Source of the DNA: Nocardioides_C sp963700955
GTDB lineage: Bacteria; Actinomycetota; Actinomycetes; Propionibacteriales; Nocardioidaceae
Assembly: GCA_963700955.1 (NCBI GenBank)
Contig: CAVOZH010000008.1
Span: 62,001 to 126,000 of the forward strand
DNA: 64,000 bases
Direction: 5' to 3'
Under the pieces are notes generated by a model. That model was given only the letters and a program-made list of their open reading frames with translations, searched no databases and was not told the DNA's origin. Below are positions 24,874-33,234 of this stretch, piece after piece. The translations under genes and the position numbers were made by a program. How positions within the stretch are numbered: position 1 is the stretch's first letter; each line of letters opens with the position of its first letter.

Positions 24874-25818
24874 ATGACTGCAGGGCACTGCCTCGAGCAG
24901 CGCACTCCACAGGGGTTCGAACATCGGGCGGTCTTCTACCGGGGGATCAACGGACTGGTCGACGCCGTCCTGCCTTTCATACGTGAAGGCGTCGAGCGTG
25001 GCGAACCCGTCCTCGTGGCGCTGCTGCCGGAACGGCTCGCGGCGGTGGAGAGGGCCTTGGGGCCCGATGCGACACGCGTCGACTTCGTGGACATGGGCGA
25101 GCTGGGTGCGAACCCCGCCTGCATCATCCCGGAGTGGCGGCGCTTCCTCGAGGATGCCGGCGAGGACGGTCCGGTCCGTGGCGTCGGCGAGCCGTTGTGG
25201 GCCGGGCGCCGGGCAGCCGAGCTCGAGGAGGCCTCACTGCACGAGGCGCTGGTGAACATCGCCTTCGGGGACGGGCCCGCCTGGCAGCTCATCTGTCCCT
25301 ACGACGTCGAGCAGCTTCCGACCGACGTGATCGAGGAGGCGCTTCGCAACCATCCCGAGGCAGTCGGCCCCGCCGTCGAGCCGGCGTACGCCGGACCCGC
25401 GGCAGCCCGCCTCCGGTTCAGCAGCCCGCTGCCGCCGGCACCGACGGGTGCGGACACACTCGCGTTCGGCCGCGACGACCTCACGGGGCTGCGCGGTGTC
25501 GTCGCGCGTCTCGCCGACCAGGCCGGGGTCAGGCGTGCGGCGGCCGAGGACCTCGTGCTCGCCGCCCACGAGCTCGCGACCAACAGCATCGTGCACGGTG
25601 GAGGTTGCGGGGTGATGTCCTCGTGGACCGACCCGGGCGCCTTTGTCGTCGAGGTCAGCGACGTGGGCGTGATCGACGACCCGCTCGTCGGCCGCGACCT
25701 GCTCCAGGAGCTCGCCGAGAACGGCCGCGGCATCTGGATGGCCAACCAGCTGTGCGACCTGGTGCAGGTGCGGTCCGGCCCGACCGGCACCGTCGTACGC
25801 CTCTTCTCCTGGCTCTGA
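24874..25818 (+). CDS. MEDS-domain sensor with RsbW-like ATPase domain
   Basis: A 314-aa protein. The N-terminal half (about residues 15-180) resembles the MEDS/DcmR sensory domain (HRAVFYRGINGLVDAVLPFI, ICPYDVEQLP). The C-terminal part is a GHKL ATPase (N-box AAHELATNSIVHGGG, G1 EVSDVGVID, G2 NGRGIWMANQL). This pairing is common in actinobacterial sigma-factor control. It has no phospho-acceptor histidine domain and no partner nearby. GGGGAG lies 8 nt before the chosen ATG. Confidence 0.85.
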   Translation: MTAGHCLEQRTPQGFEHRAVFYRGINGLVDAVLPFIREGVERGEPVLVALLPERLAAVERALGPDATRVDFVDMGELGANPACIIPEWRRFLEDAGEDGPVRGVGEPLWAGRRAAELEEASLHEALVNIAFGDGPAWQLICPYDVEQLPTDVIEEALRNHPEAVGPAVEPAYAGPAAARLRFSSPLPPAPTGADTLAFGRDDLTGLRGVVARLADQAGVRRAAAEDLVLAAHELATNSIVHGGGCGVMSSWTDPGAFVVEVSDVGVIDDPLVGRDLLQELAENGRGIWMANQLCDLVQVRSGPTGTVVRLFSWL

Positions 25819-25893
25819 CCGGCTCCCGCAACCTCAGCCTCGAGGGCGCTGCTGAGACGGTCGCGTCCGTCGGGCCGCGCCGTCGTCGTGCTG

Positions 25894-27120
25894 TCAGGGA
25901 CGGGCCGGCAGGATCGTCCCGGTGACCTCGCCCAAGGCGATCCGGCCGCCGCGGGCACCCGGTGCCGTCGCGCGGATCGTGACCTCGTCGCCGTCCTCGA
26001 GGAAGGTCCGCTCCTCGCCGGCTGCGGTGAACGGCTCCTTGCCACCCCAGGACAGCTCGAGGAACGAGCCCCGCTGGTCGCGCTCGGGTCCGCTCACCGT
26101 GCCGGACGCGAAGAGGTCGCCGACCCGCAATGACGCGCCGTTCACGGTCATGTGGGCGAGCATCTGCGCGGGGGACCAGTACATGGTGGAGTACGGCGGG
26201 CGCGCCACCGTCTCGCCGTTGAGCTCGACCTCGAAGTCGATGTCGTAGCCCGCGCCGGGCCCGACGCGGAGGTACTCCAACGGCTCCGGGTCCTGTCCGG
26301 GCAGGTCGACCCGCGCGGACTCCAGCGCCGCGAGAGGGGTGACCCAGCCGCTGACCGAGGTCGCGAACGACTTGCCGAGGAACGGGCCGAGGGGGACGTA
26401 CTCCCAGGCCTGGATGTCCCTGGCGGACCAGTCGTTGACAGGAAGGACACCGAACACATGCTCGGCGAAGGCCTCGACCGGGACCCGCTCACCCATCTGG
26501 GTCGGGGTCCCCACGAGGAACCCGAGCTCGGTCTCGATGTCGAGGCGTGTCGAGGGACCGTAGGTGGGGAGGTCGGCCGTCGGCGGCTTGCGCTGACCGC
26601 AGGGGCGCTGCACCGGCGTGCCGGAGACCACCACCGTTCCGGCTCGGCCGTGGTAGCCCACGGGCAGGTGGCGCCAGTTGGGCAGCAGCGGCTCGGCGTC
26701 GGGGCGGAAGATCCGTCCGACGTTGCTGGCGTGGTCGAGCGAGCAGTAGAAGTCGACGTAGTCGGCCACGACCGCCGGAAGGTGCATCGTCACCTCGGAC
26801 AGGGGGAGCAGCAGCGGCGAGACGAGGTCCCGCCTCGACGGGTCGGTCAGCAACGAGGTCACCCAGGAGCGGACCGACTCCCACGTAGGACGGCCCATGG
26901 CCATCAGCGGCGTGAGGTCAGGGGCCTCGAAGACATGCGCCACCTGGAGCATGTCCCCGGCCGCGACGGGGGCGAGGTCGAGCACGAAGTCGCCGATGCG
27001 CACGCCGACGCGCGGGGGCTCGGTGTCGTGCGCGAACACGCCGTAGGGGAGGTTGTCGACGTCGTACAGCGACCCGGATGCGCCCTCGACCCAGGTCTCG
27101 GTGGCCTGCTCAGGGCTCAC
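25894..27120 (-). CDS. fahA: Fumarylacetoacetase
   Basis: A 408-aa enzyme splitting fumarylacetoacetate into fumarate and acetoacetate, the last step of homogentisate catabolism. Seen: N-terminal FAA domain, metal and catalytic region YVDFYCSLDHASNVGRIFRP, ETELGFLVG and NDWSARDIQAWEYVPLGPFL. The GTG at 27120 is fixed by a 4-nt GTGA overlap with the upstream unknown gene, so the two are translationally coupled. Length agrees with the family (about 410-420 aa). Confidence 0.95.
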   Translation of the reverse strand: MSPEQATETWVEGASGSLYDVDNLPYGVFAHDTEPPRVGVRIGDFVLDLAPVAAGDMLQVAHVFEAPDLTPLMAMGRPTWESVRSWVTSLLTDPSRRDLVSPLLLPLSEVTMHLPAVVADYVDFYCSLDHASNVGRIFRPDAEPLLPNWRHLPVGYHGRAGTVVVSGTPVQRPCGQRKPPTADLPTYGPSTRLDIETELGFLVGTPTQMGERVPVEAFAEHVFGVLPVNDWSARDIQAWEYVPLGPFLGKSFATSVSGWVTPLAALESARVDLPGQDPEPLEYLRVGPGAGYDIDFEVELNGETVARPPYSTMYWSPAQMLAHMTVNGASLRVGDLFASGTVSGPERDQRGSFLELSWGGKEPFTAAGEERTFLEDGDEVTIRATAPGARGGRIALGEVTGTILPARP

Positions 27121-28028
27121 GGGTGCTCCTTCAAGATGGTGGGATCGACGAGCTCGAGCCGGGCCAGGTCCTCCAGCGGCTCGAGGATGCTGCAGGAGCC
27201 GAACGAGGTGAACCAGCGGCGTGCCGAGACGAGTCCGTCGGCACCGGCCTCGTCGACCAGCCCCCGGACGGCCTGCGGGTCCGCTGTGTCGAGGACGGTC
27301 GCGACGTCGGCGACGCCGGAGCCGTCGAGCGCCGCTCGCGTCGCGGCCAGCACGTTGAGGAAGCCGTGGTGCTCGAAGCCGGTCGTCTCGTCGCGGTGGC
27401 GTACGGCGTGGTGGAGGCCGGCGGTGCACTTGAACTTGAGCTCGCGGTCGAGGGCAGCGTCGAGGTACGTCGCGAGCTCCATGGCGCTCGGGAAGGCGTC
27501 CTGTGCGACCCCGCCGGTCCGGAACTTCAGGCGCAGGTCGAGGGCGGCCACCTCGTCGAGGGCGGTGAGCCACGACGTCGCCGGCTCCGGTCCCATGACG
27601 CGTGGTGGCTCGACGTACACCGGGGTGTCGTCAGGGAGGTCTCCGGCCGCGCGCAGCTGGTCGACGACCGTGGTGACCCGGCGGGCGTTCCGGGGCAGGT
27701 CCTCCTCGTCGCGCAGGCCGAGCTCGACGGCCGCCAGCGCGAGCTCGTCGGCGCGGCCGGCCCAGCGCACCGCGGGCTCGATGGCGCCGGCGCCACCTGT
27801 GACCACGACGGAGATGCGTAGCGGCTCGGATGCCTCCTTGGCCCGGGTTGCCTGGATCAGCTCAGGCAGCGCCAGGTCGGTGACCACGAAGGGGCCGACG
27901 AGGTCGCCGTAGGCTGCGGCGTGGTGCGAGTGGTGGTCCGACATCGCGGTGTCGAGCGGCGCGTTGCCGGGCGGGAAGACGGCGGCGTCGTCGACGAGCG
28001 CGCGGTAGGCGTCCGGGATTGTTGACAC
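27117..28028 (-). CDS. Uncharacterised 303-aa protein coupled to fahA in the homogentisate cluster
   Basis: I recognise a conserved but unnamed family and cannot assign a function. Visible landmarks are LKFRTGG and FPSAMELATYLDAAL in the middle, FKCTAGLHHAVRH, and HHGFLNVLAATRAAL. The repeating strand-K-F/R pattern suggests a barrel-like enzyme fold (inference). There is no signal or membrane segment. Its stop overlaps the fahA start (GTGA) and it diverges from hmgA. The transcript looks leaderless (TAGTGT 7 nt before the GTG). Position in the pathway suggests maleylacetoacetate isomerisation or a regulatory/repair role. Confidence 0.85.
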   Translation of the reverse strand: MSTIPDAYRALVDDAAVFPPGNAPLDTAMSDHHSHHAAAYGDLVGPFVVTDLALPELIQATRAKEASEPLRISVVVTGGAGAIEPAVRWAGRADELALAAVELGLRDEEDLPRNARRVTTVVDQLRAAGDLPDDTPVYVEPPRVMGPEPATSWLTALDEVAALDLRLKFRTGGVAQDAFPSAMELATYLDAALDRELKFKCTAGLHHAVRHRDETTGFEHHGFLNVLAATRAALDGSGVADVATVLDTADPQAVRGLVDEAGADGLVSARRWFTSFGSCSILEPLEDLARLELVDPTILKEHP

Positions 28029-28035
28029 GCCGCCG

Positions 28036-28041
28036 ACACTA
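28036..28041 (-). promoter_or_regulatory. -10 element of the unknown gene-fahA operon
   Basis: TAGTGT on the minus strand, 7 nt before the GTG at 28028. Confidence 0.5.
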
Positions 28042-28043
28042 AC

Positions 28044-28094
28044 GCATCGTAACTGTGACCGGACAGATCGGTTCGATTAACGAACGCACGATGC
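28044..28094. promoter_or_regulatory. Nested palindromes in the hmgA divergent promoter
   Basis: An outer inverted repeat GCATCGT (28044-28050) / ACGATGC (28088-28094) encloses an inner one, GTTCG-ATTAA-CGAAC (28071-28085). The inner site resembles GTTCG-N5-type operators of IclR regulators of aromatic catabolism such as PcaR/PcaU (from memory). It could control both hmgA and the divergent fahA operon. Confidence 0.6.
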
Positions 28095-28127
28095 ACGGGT
28101 CCGGTCGACGAGCGACGGAGACGACGA

Positions 28128-29378
28128 ATGGCCTTCTACCGCCAGGTGGGGACTGTCCCCGCGAAGCGGCACACCCAGTTCCGCAACGACGACGGCGAGC
28201 TCCACTACGAGGAGCTGATGGGGGAGGAGGGGTTCTCCTCGGACTCCTCGCTGCTCTACCACCGCGGAGTGCCCTCGGCGATCGTCGACAGCCGGGTGTG
28301 GGAGCTGCCGGACCTCACGACCACGGCGAACCACCCCCTCAAGCCACGTCACCTCAGGCTGCACGGGCTGTTCGATCCCGCGGCCGTCAAGGAGGTGGAC
28401 CCCGTGCAGGGGCGCCGCCTGGTCCTCGGGAACGCCGACGTCCGGATCTCCTACGTCGTCGCGGGTGCCACCTCGCCGTACTACCGCAACGCCATCGGCG
28501 ACGAGTGTGTGTACGTCGAGGCCGGTGAGGGTTTCCTCGAGACGGTGTTCGGCGAGCTGCACTACCGCACCGGCGACTACGTCGTGATCCCACGTGCGAC
28601 CACGCACAGGTGGGTGCCCGAGTCGGGTGAGGACGCGGTCAACCGGCTGTACGTGATCGAGGCGAACAGCCACATCGCACCGCCCAAGCGCTACCTGTCG
28701 CGCTACGGGCAGCTCCTCGAGCACGCGCCGTACTGCGAGCGCGACCTCTACGGACCGGACGAGCCGCTGCTCGTCGAGGGTGAGGACGTCGAGGTTCTCG
28801 TGAAGCACCGCGGCAACGGCCCCGGCGGCATCGTCGGCACGCGGATGACCTACGCGACGCACCCCTTCGACGTGATCGGGTGGGACGGCTGCCTGTACCC
28901 GTACACCTTCAACATCGAGGACTTCGAGCCGATCACCGGCCGCGTCCACCAGCCACCGCCGGTGCACCAGGTCTTCGAGGGCCACAACTTCGTGGTCTGC
29001 AACTTCGTGCCGCGCAAGGTCGACTACCACCCGCTGTCGGTGCCGGTGCCGTACTACCACTCGAACGTCGACAGCGACGAGGTGATGTTCTACGTCGGCG
29101 GGGACTACGAGGCGCGCAAGGGGTCGGGCATCAACGTCGGCTCGGTCTCGGTGCATCCGGGTGGCTACGCGCACGGGCCGCAGCCGTCGGCGATCGAGGC
29201 CTCGCTCGGTGCGGAGTTCTTCGACGAGCTGGCGGTCATGGTGGACACCTTCCGTCCCCTCGACCTGGGGGAGGGCGGCGCGGCGGCGGAGGACCCGGCG
29301 TACGCCTGGACCTGGGCCGGACGCGGGCCGGACTCCTCGGGAGACGACGGCGGCCCTGCGGTGTACTCCAACAGCTGA
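28128..29378 (+). CDS. hmgA: Homogentisate 1,2-dioxygenase
   Basis: A 416-aa Fe(II) ring-cleaving dioxygenase converting homogentisate to maleylacetoacetate. Seen: the cupin core with iron-ligand regions PYYHSNVDSDEVMFYVGG (His and Glu) and SVHPGGYAHGPQP (His), plus HQVFEGHNFVVCNF. Length is slightly short for the family (about 430-445) because N-terminal residues are trimmed; the ATG at 28128 with a GGAG-type site upstream is the first reasonable start. It diverges from the unknown gene-fahA operon. Confidence 0.95.
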   Translation: MAFYRQVGTVPAKRHTQFRNDDGELHYEELMGEEGFSSDSSLLYHRGVPSAIVDSRVWELPDLTTTANHPLKPRHLRLHGLFDPAAVKEVDPVQGRRLVLGNADVRISYVVAGATSPYYRNAIGDECVYVEAGEGFLETVFGELHYRTGDYVVIPRATTHRWVPESGEDAVNRLYVIEANSHIAPPKRYLSRYGQLLEHAPYCERDLYGPDEPLLVEGEDVEVLVKHRGNGPGGIVGTRMTYATHPFDVIGWDGCLYPYTFNIEDFEPITGRVHQPPPVHQVFEGHNFVVCNFVPRKVDYHPLSVPVPYYHSNVDSDEVMFYVGGDYEARKGSGINVGSVSVHPGGYAHGPQPSAIEASLGAEFFDELAVMVDTFRPLDLGEGGAAAEDPAYAWTWAGRGPDSSGDDGGPAVYSNS

Positions 29379-29396
29379 CCCGGCCAGACTTGCGTC

Positions 29397-29945
29397 ATGC
29401 CGAGCTACATCGCCTTGCTGCGGGCCGTCAACGTGGGTGGCCGGGTGTTCAAGATGGCCGACCTGCGCAGCTGCCTCGAGGATGCCGGCCTCCAGGACGT
29501 GGAGACCTACATCCAGACCGGCAACGTCCGGTTCACCACCTCGATGCGGTCGCGGCCGAAGGTCGAGAGGTACGTCGAGGATGCGCTCGCGGGGGGATGC
29601 GGGTTCGACGTGCCGGCGATCCTGTTCAGCCCGGACGAGCTGACTCGGGTGCACGACGAGGCGATGCGGCTGCCGTCGCCGTTCAAGAGCTCCGAAGGGC
29701 GGCACGGTCGCTACGTCACGTTCTTCAAGGAGGCCGACGTGCCCGTCGCGGAGGCCGCCGAGGAGATCGCCGCCTGGGCCCACCCCGGCGAGTCGGCAGC
29801 GGTCGTGGGTCGTGCCGTCCACATCTGGCTCGACCACCCGACCATGCAGGCCGAGTTCTTCGGCGCCTTCAAGAAGGTGCTCGCGCCAGGGACGAACCGG
29901 AACCTCAAGGTGGTGCGCACGCTGGCCGAGCGGTGGGGTGCCTGA
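29397..29945 (+). CDS. DUF1697 family protein
   Basis: A 182-aa protein with standard DUF1697 signatures: YIALLRAVNVGGRVFKMADL at the start, TYIQTGNVRF, and the C-terminal TNRNLKVVRTLAERW. The family is widespread and of unknown function. It lies 18 bp after hmgA on the same strand but has no obvious pathway role. Confidence 0.93.
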   Translation: MPSYIALLRAVNVGGRVFKMADLRSCLEDAGLQDVETYIQTGNVRFTTSMRSRPKVERYVEDALAGGCGFDVPAILFSPDELTRVHDEAMRLPSPFKSSEGRHGRYVTFFKEADVPVAEAAEEIAAWAHPGESAAVVGRAVHIWLDHPTMQAEFFGAFKKVLAPGTNRNLKVVRTLAERWGA

Positions 29946-30193
29946 CCCCTCACCGAGGTCGCCGCTGACGACCAGGACGTTGCGGTACCCGGACGAGTCG
30001 CCCGGCCGGCCGTAGCCGATCTGGCCGGTCGGCATCTTGCCCTCTACTCCCTGCATCTTTGTGCACAAGCACCCGTCTGGGGCCTGATCAGGAGAAAGCA
30101 TGACCTTGTGCCTCTCCCGGACGAGGGGCGCAGTGAGGTACAAATGCCGCGGCGCCACCCGTGCGCCGCACTACTTCAAGCCAGGGAGACCCC

Positions 30194-32074
30194 TTGTCGC
30201 ACCATGAGAACGACCCCATCGTCGAGCCCTTGAACACCGCCCCCCGTGACGCCGGCCCGAGCCGCCGCGCCGTCCTCACCGGCGCAGCCGCACTCGCAGC
30301 CGTCGGCTTCGTCCCAGGAGCAGCACAGGCCGCAACCAGGGGGTCCGGGCCCCAGGGAGGCCCCACCGGCACCGTCACCGTGCTCGGCACCACCGACATG
30401 CACGGCAACGTCTTCAACTGGGACTACTTCGCCAACAAGGAGTACACCGACAGCAAGCTCAACGACATCGGGCTGGCCAAGATCTCCACGCTCGTCTCGG
30501 CGATCCGCGAGCAGCGCGGCGCCGAGAGCGTCGTCATGATCGACGCGGGCGACACCATCCAGGGCACGCCGCTGGCCTACTACTACGCGAGGATCGACCC
30601 GATCACGCAGGGCGCGGTCCACCCGATGGCCGAGGCGATGAACATCATCGGCTACGACGCGGCGGCGCTCGGCAACCACGAGTTCAACTACGGGATCCCG
30701 ACCCTGCGCAAGTTCCAGGAGCAGTGCGACTTCCCGCTGCTCGGTGCGAACGCGGTCGACGCCTCGTCGAAGCTGCCGGCCTTCCCGCCGTACTTCATCA
30801 AGCGGGTCAAGCTCGAGGACGGCCGCGCGATCAAGGTCGGCATCCTCGGCCTGACCAACCCCGGAATCGCGATCTGGGACAAGGCGAACGTCGAGGGCCA
30901 GATGGAGTTCCCGGGCCTCGTCGAGCAGGCCAAGATCTACGTGCCGAGGCTCAAGAAGGCCGGCGCCGACATCGTCGTGGTCGCGGCCCACTCCGGCATG
31001 GACACCTCCTCGTCGTACGGCGACGCACTCCCGTACCCGGAGAACGCCGCCTCGCTGGTCGCCGAGCAGGTCCCCGACATCGACGCCATCCTGGTCGGCC
31101 ACGCCCACCAGGAGATCGTCGAGCGATGGGTGGCCAACGCCGAGACCGGCAAGCGGGTGCTGCTGACCGAGCCGCTCAAATGGGGCATGCGCCTCGCCGT
31201 CATCGACCTCGACGTCGCGCAGGTCAACGGCCGGTGGCGGGTCGTGGGCCAGCGGGCGCAGCTGCTCAACTCCAACACCGTCGACGGCGACCAGGCCGTG
31301 GTGGACGCGCTCACCAAGCAGCACGACACCGTCGTCGACTACGTGAACTCACCGATCGGCACCTCCCTCCAGGCCATGTCCGCCGCGCGCGCGGTCGTCG
31401 AGGACGTCGCCGCGATCGACTTCGTCAACTACGTGCAGGCGGACGCGGTGAAGAAGGCGCTGGCCGGCACCGCCGACGCCGGCCTGCCGGTGGTGAGCAT
31501 CGCGGCACCGTTCAACCGGGGGGCCTCGATCCCCGAGGGGCAGGTCACGGTCCGCGACGTCGCGGGCCTGTACATCTACGACAACTTCCTGCTGGCGGTG
31601 AAGGTGACCGGAAGCCAGATCCGTGACTACCTGGAGGCCTCGGCCGTGTACTTCCAGCAGAAGTCCGGCCCCGGCCCCTACGACATGGCGGAGGTGACGA
31701 ACGCAAAGACGACGGCCGCGCCGACCGGTACCCCCGACTACAACTACGACATCGTCGCGGGTCTGGACGCCCGGCTCACCTACGACATCGACATCGCCCA
31801 GCCGGCCGGTTCGCGGATCAAGAACCTGTCGTACGACGGTGCGCCGATCGTGGACGGCCAGGAGTTCGCGATGGCGATCAACAACTACCGGCAGTCCGGC
31901 GGGGGAGGCTTCCCGCACGTGAAGACCGCGCCCGTCATCTACAACCGGCAGGTCGAGATCCGGCAGCTCATCATCGACTGGGTCACCGCCAACGGCGTCG
32001 TGGACGCCACGAAGTTCGCCTCGGTCGACTGGAAGCTGGTCGCCGGGGACGCCGACGTGGTCGTCAACCCGTAG
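30194..32074 (+). CDS. Secreted 5'-nucleotidase / 2',3'-cyclic phosphodiesterase
   Basis: A 626-aa exported enzyme with a Tat-type signal (SRRAVLTGAAALAAVGF, cleavage near AQAA). The N-terminal metallophosphoesterase domain has TTDMHGNVFNW, DAGDTIQG, GNHEFNYG, AAHSGMD and GHAHQEI. The C-terminal 5'-nucleotidase domain has the substrate-stacking IYDNFLLAVKVTG region. A TTG start at 30194 is preferred because GGGAGA lies about 8 nt upstream; an ATG at 30161 would add 11 residues. It probably scavenges phosphate and nucleosides. Confidence 0.92.
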   Translation: MSHHENDPIVEPLNTAPRDAGPSRRAVLTGAAALAAVGFVPGAAQAATRGSGPQGGPTGTVTVLGTTDMHGNVFNWDYFANKEYTDSKLNDIGLAKISTLVSAIREQRGAESVVMIDAGDTIQGTPLAYYYARIDPITQGAVHPMAEAMNIIGYDAAALGNHEFNYGIPTLRKFQEQCDFPLLGANAVDASSKLPAFPPYFIKRVKLEDGRAIKVGILGLTNPGIAIWDKANVEGQMEFPGLVEQAKIYVPRLKKAGADIVVVAAHSGMDTSSSYGDALPYPENAASLVAEQVPDIDAILVGHAHQEIVERWVANAETGKRVLLTEPLKWGMRLAVIDLDVAQVNGRWRVVGQRAQLLNSNTVDGDQAVVDALTKQHDTVVDYVNSPIGTSLQAMSAARAVVEDVAAIDFVNYVQADAVKKALAGTADAGLPVVSIAAPFNRGASIPEGQVTVRDVAGLYIYDNFLLAVKVTGSQIRDYLEASAVYFQQKSGPGPYDMAEVTNAKTTAAPTGTPDYNYDIVAGLDARLTYDIDIAQPAGSRIKNLSYDGAPIVDGQEFAMAINNYRQSGGGGFPHVKTAPVIYNRQVEIRQLIIDWVTANGVVDATKFASVDWKLVAGDADVVVNP

Positions 32075-32115
32075 GTCGTACGTGGCAGACGGGCGTCGCG
32101 GTCGATGTCCGGTTG

Positions 32116-32154
32116 TGGGAGGTTCCCCGGCACCTGATGCCGGGGAACCTCCCA
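32116..32154 (+). terminator. Strong hairpin after the nucleotidase gene
   Basis: A perfect 17-bp stem (arms 32116-32132 and 32138-32154) with a 5-nt loop; no long T tract. Confidence 0.8.
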
Positions 32155-32265
32155 TGACGAAGCGCCGCGCGGCGGTGCAGGAGTCGGCCAAGGCCCGCCG
32201 GTTCGCGACAGGAAAACTGTTCCAGTCGTGCTGTCATGCCCTGGTGCGGGGTGCCCTCGCTGGCT

Positions 32266-32271
32266 AGGGTC
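32266..32271 (+). promoter_or_regulatory. -10 element before the acyl-CoA ligase scar
   Basis: TAGGGT; predicted start about 17 nt before the GTG at 32295. An AGGGAG ribosome site (32284-32289) is also intact. Confidence 0.4.
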
Positions 32272-32294
32272 CCTGTCAACAGCAGGGAGTGAAC

Positions 32295-32402
32295 GTGTAC
32301 CCAGGGACATGGGCGAAGCAGGCGCCCGACCAGCCGGCACTGATGACGTCCGAGGCCGAGCTCGTCAAGGGCGAGCCGCGAGCGGAGTTCGCCGGTGTCT
32401 GA
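32295..32402 (+). pseudogene. Acyl-CoA synthetase scar: 35-codon in-frame remnant
   Basis: The 35-residue frame opens MYPGTWAKQAPDQPAL, the characteristic N-terminus of acyl-CoA ligases, and ends ELVKGEPRAEFAGV, which resembles the C-terminal KxxKxxLRxEF tail of the same enzymes. About 470 residues are missing, yet frame, ribosome site and stop are intact. The TGA overlaps the GTG of the enoyl-CoA hydratase gene by 8 nt in another frame, preserving translational coupling. Family assignment rests on short termini. Confidence 0.65.
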
Positions 32403-33174
32403 GGTCGAGGGGCTTCGTGAAGTCGTCGAGGCCGGCGCGCTCTGGGTCACGCTCGACCGTCCCGCACAGCTGAACGCGCTGAGCGCTGAGATGGCCGACC
32501 GGCTGGCGGAGGTCGTGGAGCAGGCCGCCGCGGACGACGACGTCCGCGTGCTGGTGATCCGCGGCACCGGGCCGGCGTTCAGCGCGGGCGCGGATCTGAG
32601 CGGCGCCGACGCGCACGAGAACTTCGACGTGACGAGCCTCGACCGCGCGAACCGGATCATCCGCGCGATCACCTCGTGCCCGAAGCCGTGCGTGGCCGCG
32701 GTCAACGGCGTGGCGGCCGGAGTGGGCTGCTCGGCCGCGCTCGCCTGTGACCTGGTCGTCGCCGCGGAGTCTGCGAGCTTCCTGCTGGCCTTCGCGCGCA
32801 TCGGCCTGATGCCCGACGGCGGGGCGACCGCGACGGTCGCCGCATCGGTCGGCCGGGCCCGGGCGATGCGGATGGCGCTGCTCGGTGAGGCGATGCCGGC
32901 GCAGGAGGCCTACGACGCAGGCCTGCTGAGCCACCTGGTGCCGGACGGCGACTTCGACACGATCGTCGCGAAGGTCGTCGCCCGTCTCGCTGCGGGGCCG
33001 CCCCTGGCCTACGCGGCGACGAAGAAGGCAGTCAACGCCGCGACACTCGACGGGCTCGAGGGGGCCCTGGAGCGCGAGCGGAGCGGGCAGACCGTGCTGC
33101 TCCGCACGGCCGACGTCGCCGAGGGGATGCGGGCGTTCTCAGAGAAGCGCAGGCCGGTCTTCCGCGGCGAGTGA
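32395..33174 (+). CDS. Enoyl-CoA hydratase/isomerase family protein
   Basis: A 259-aa crotonase-fold enzyme. Oxyanion-hole segments FSAGADLSG and NGVAAGVGCSAALACDL are present. The second catalytic position lies in RIGLMPDGGATATV, where an Asp sits at the usual place of a Glu, as in many PaaG-like isomerases. It starts at GTG 32395 inside the end of the ligase scar. Formerly it probably formed a fatty- or aryl-acid degradation pair with that ligase. Confidence 0.92.
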   Translation: MSEVEGLREVVEAGALWVTLDRPAQLNALSAEMADRLAEVVEQAAADDDVRVLVIRGTGPAFSAGADLSGADAHENFDVTSLDRANRIIRAITSCPKPCVAAVNGVAAGVGCSAALACDLVVAAESASFLLAFARIGLMPDGGATATVAASVGRARAMRMALLGEAMPAQEAYDAGLLSHLVPDGDFDTIVAKVVARLAAGPPLAYAATKKAVNAATLDGLEGALERERSGQTVLLRTADVAEGMRAFSEKRRPVFRGE

Positions 33175-33178
33175 CGCA

Positions 33179-33226
33179 GGACGTCATACCTCCCGGTCGC
33201 TGTAACGGCCGATCCGTATGACGTCC
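33179..33226. terminator. Hairpin between convergent enoyl-CoA hydratase and ArsR genes
   Basis: Perfect 11-bp arms GGACGTCATAC (33179-33189) and GTATGACGTCC (33216-33226) with a 26-nt loop able to fold further. Confidence 0.65.
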
Positions 33227-33234
33227 GAGTGGTG

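Noticed and set aside
25833..25856. Terminator between the MEDS gene and fahA
   Set aside because: CTCAGC/GCTGAG gives a 6-bp stem with a 12-nt loop, too weak to call.
28077..30158. 693-aa minus-strand open frame opposite hmgA and DUF1697
   Set aside because: Shadow frame through two recognised genes.
29946..30160. Possible short minus-strand gene or remnant (KMPTGQIGYGRPGDSSGYRN) in the gap before the nucleotidase
   Set aside because: About 35 residues look protein-like, but I cannot tie them to a family, find a good start with a ribosome site, or show both ends; left unassigned.
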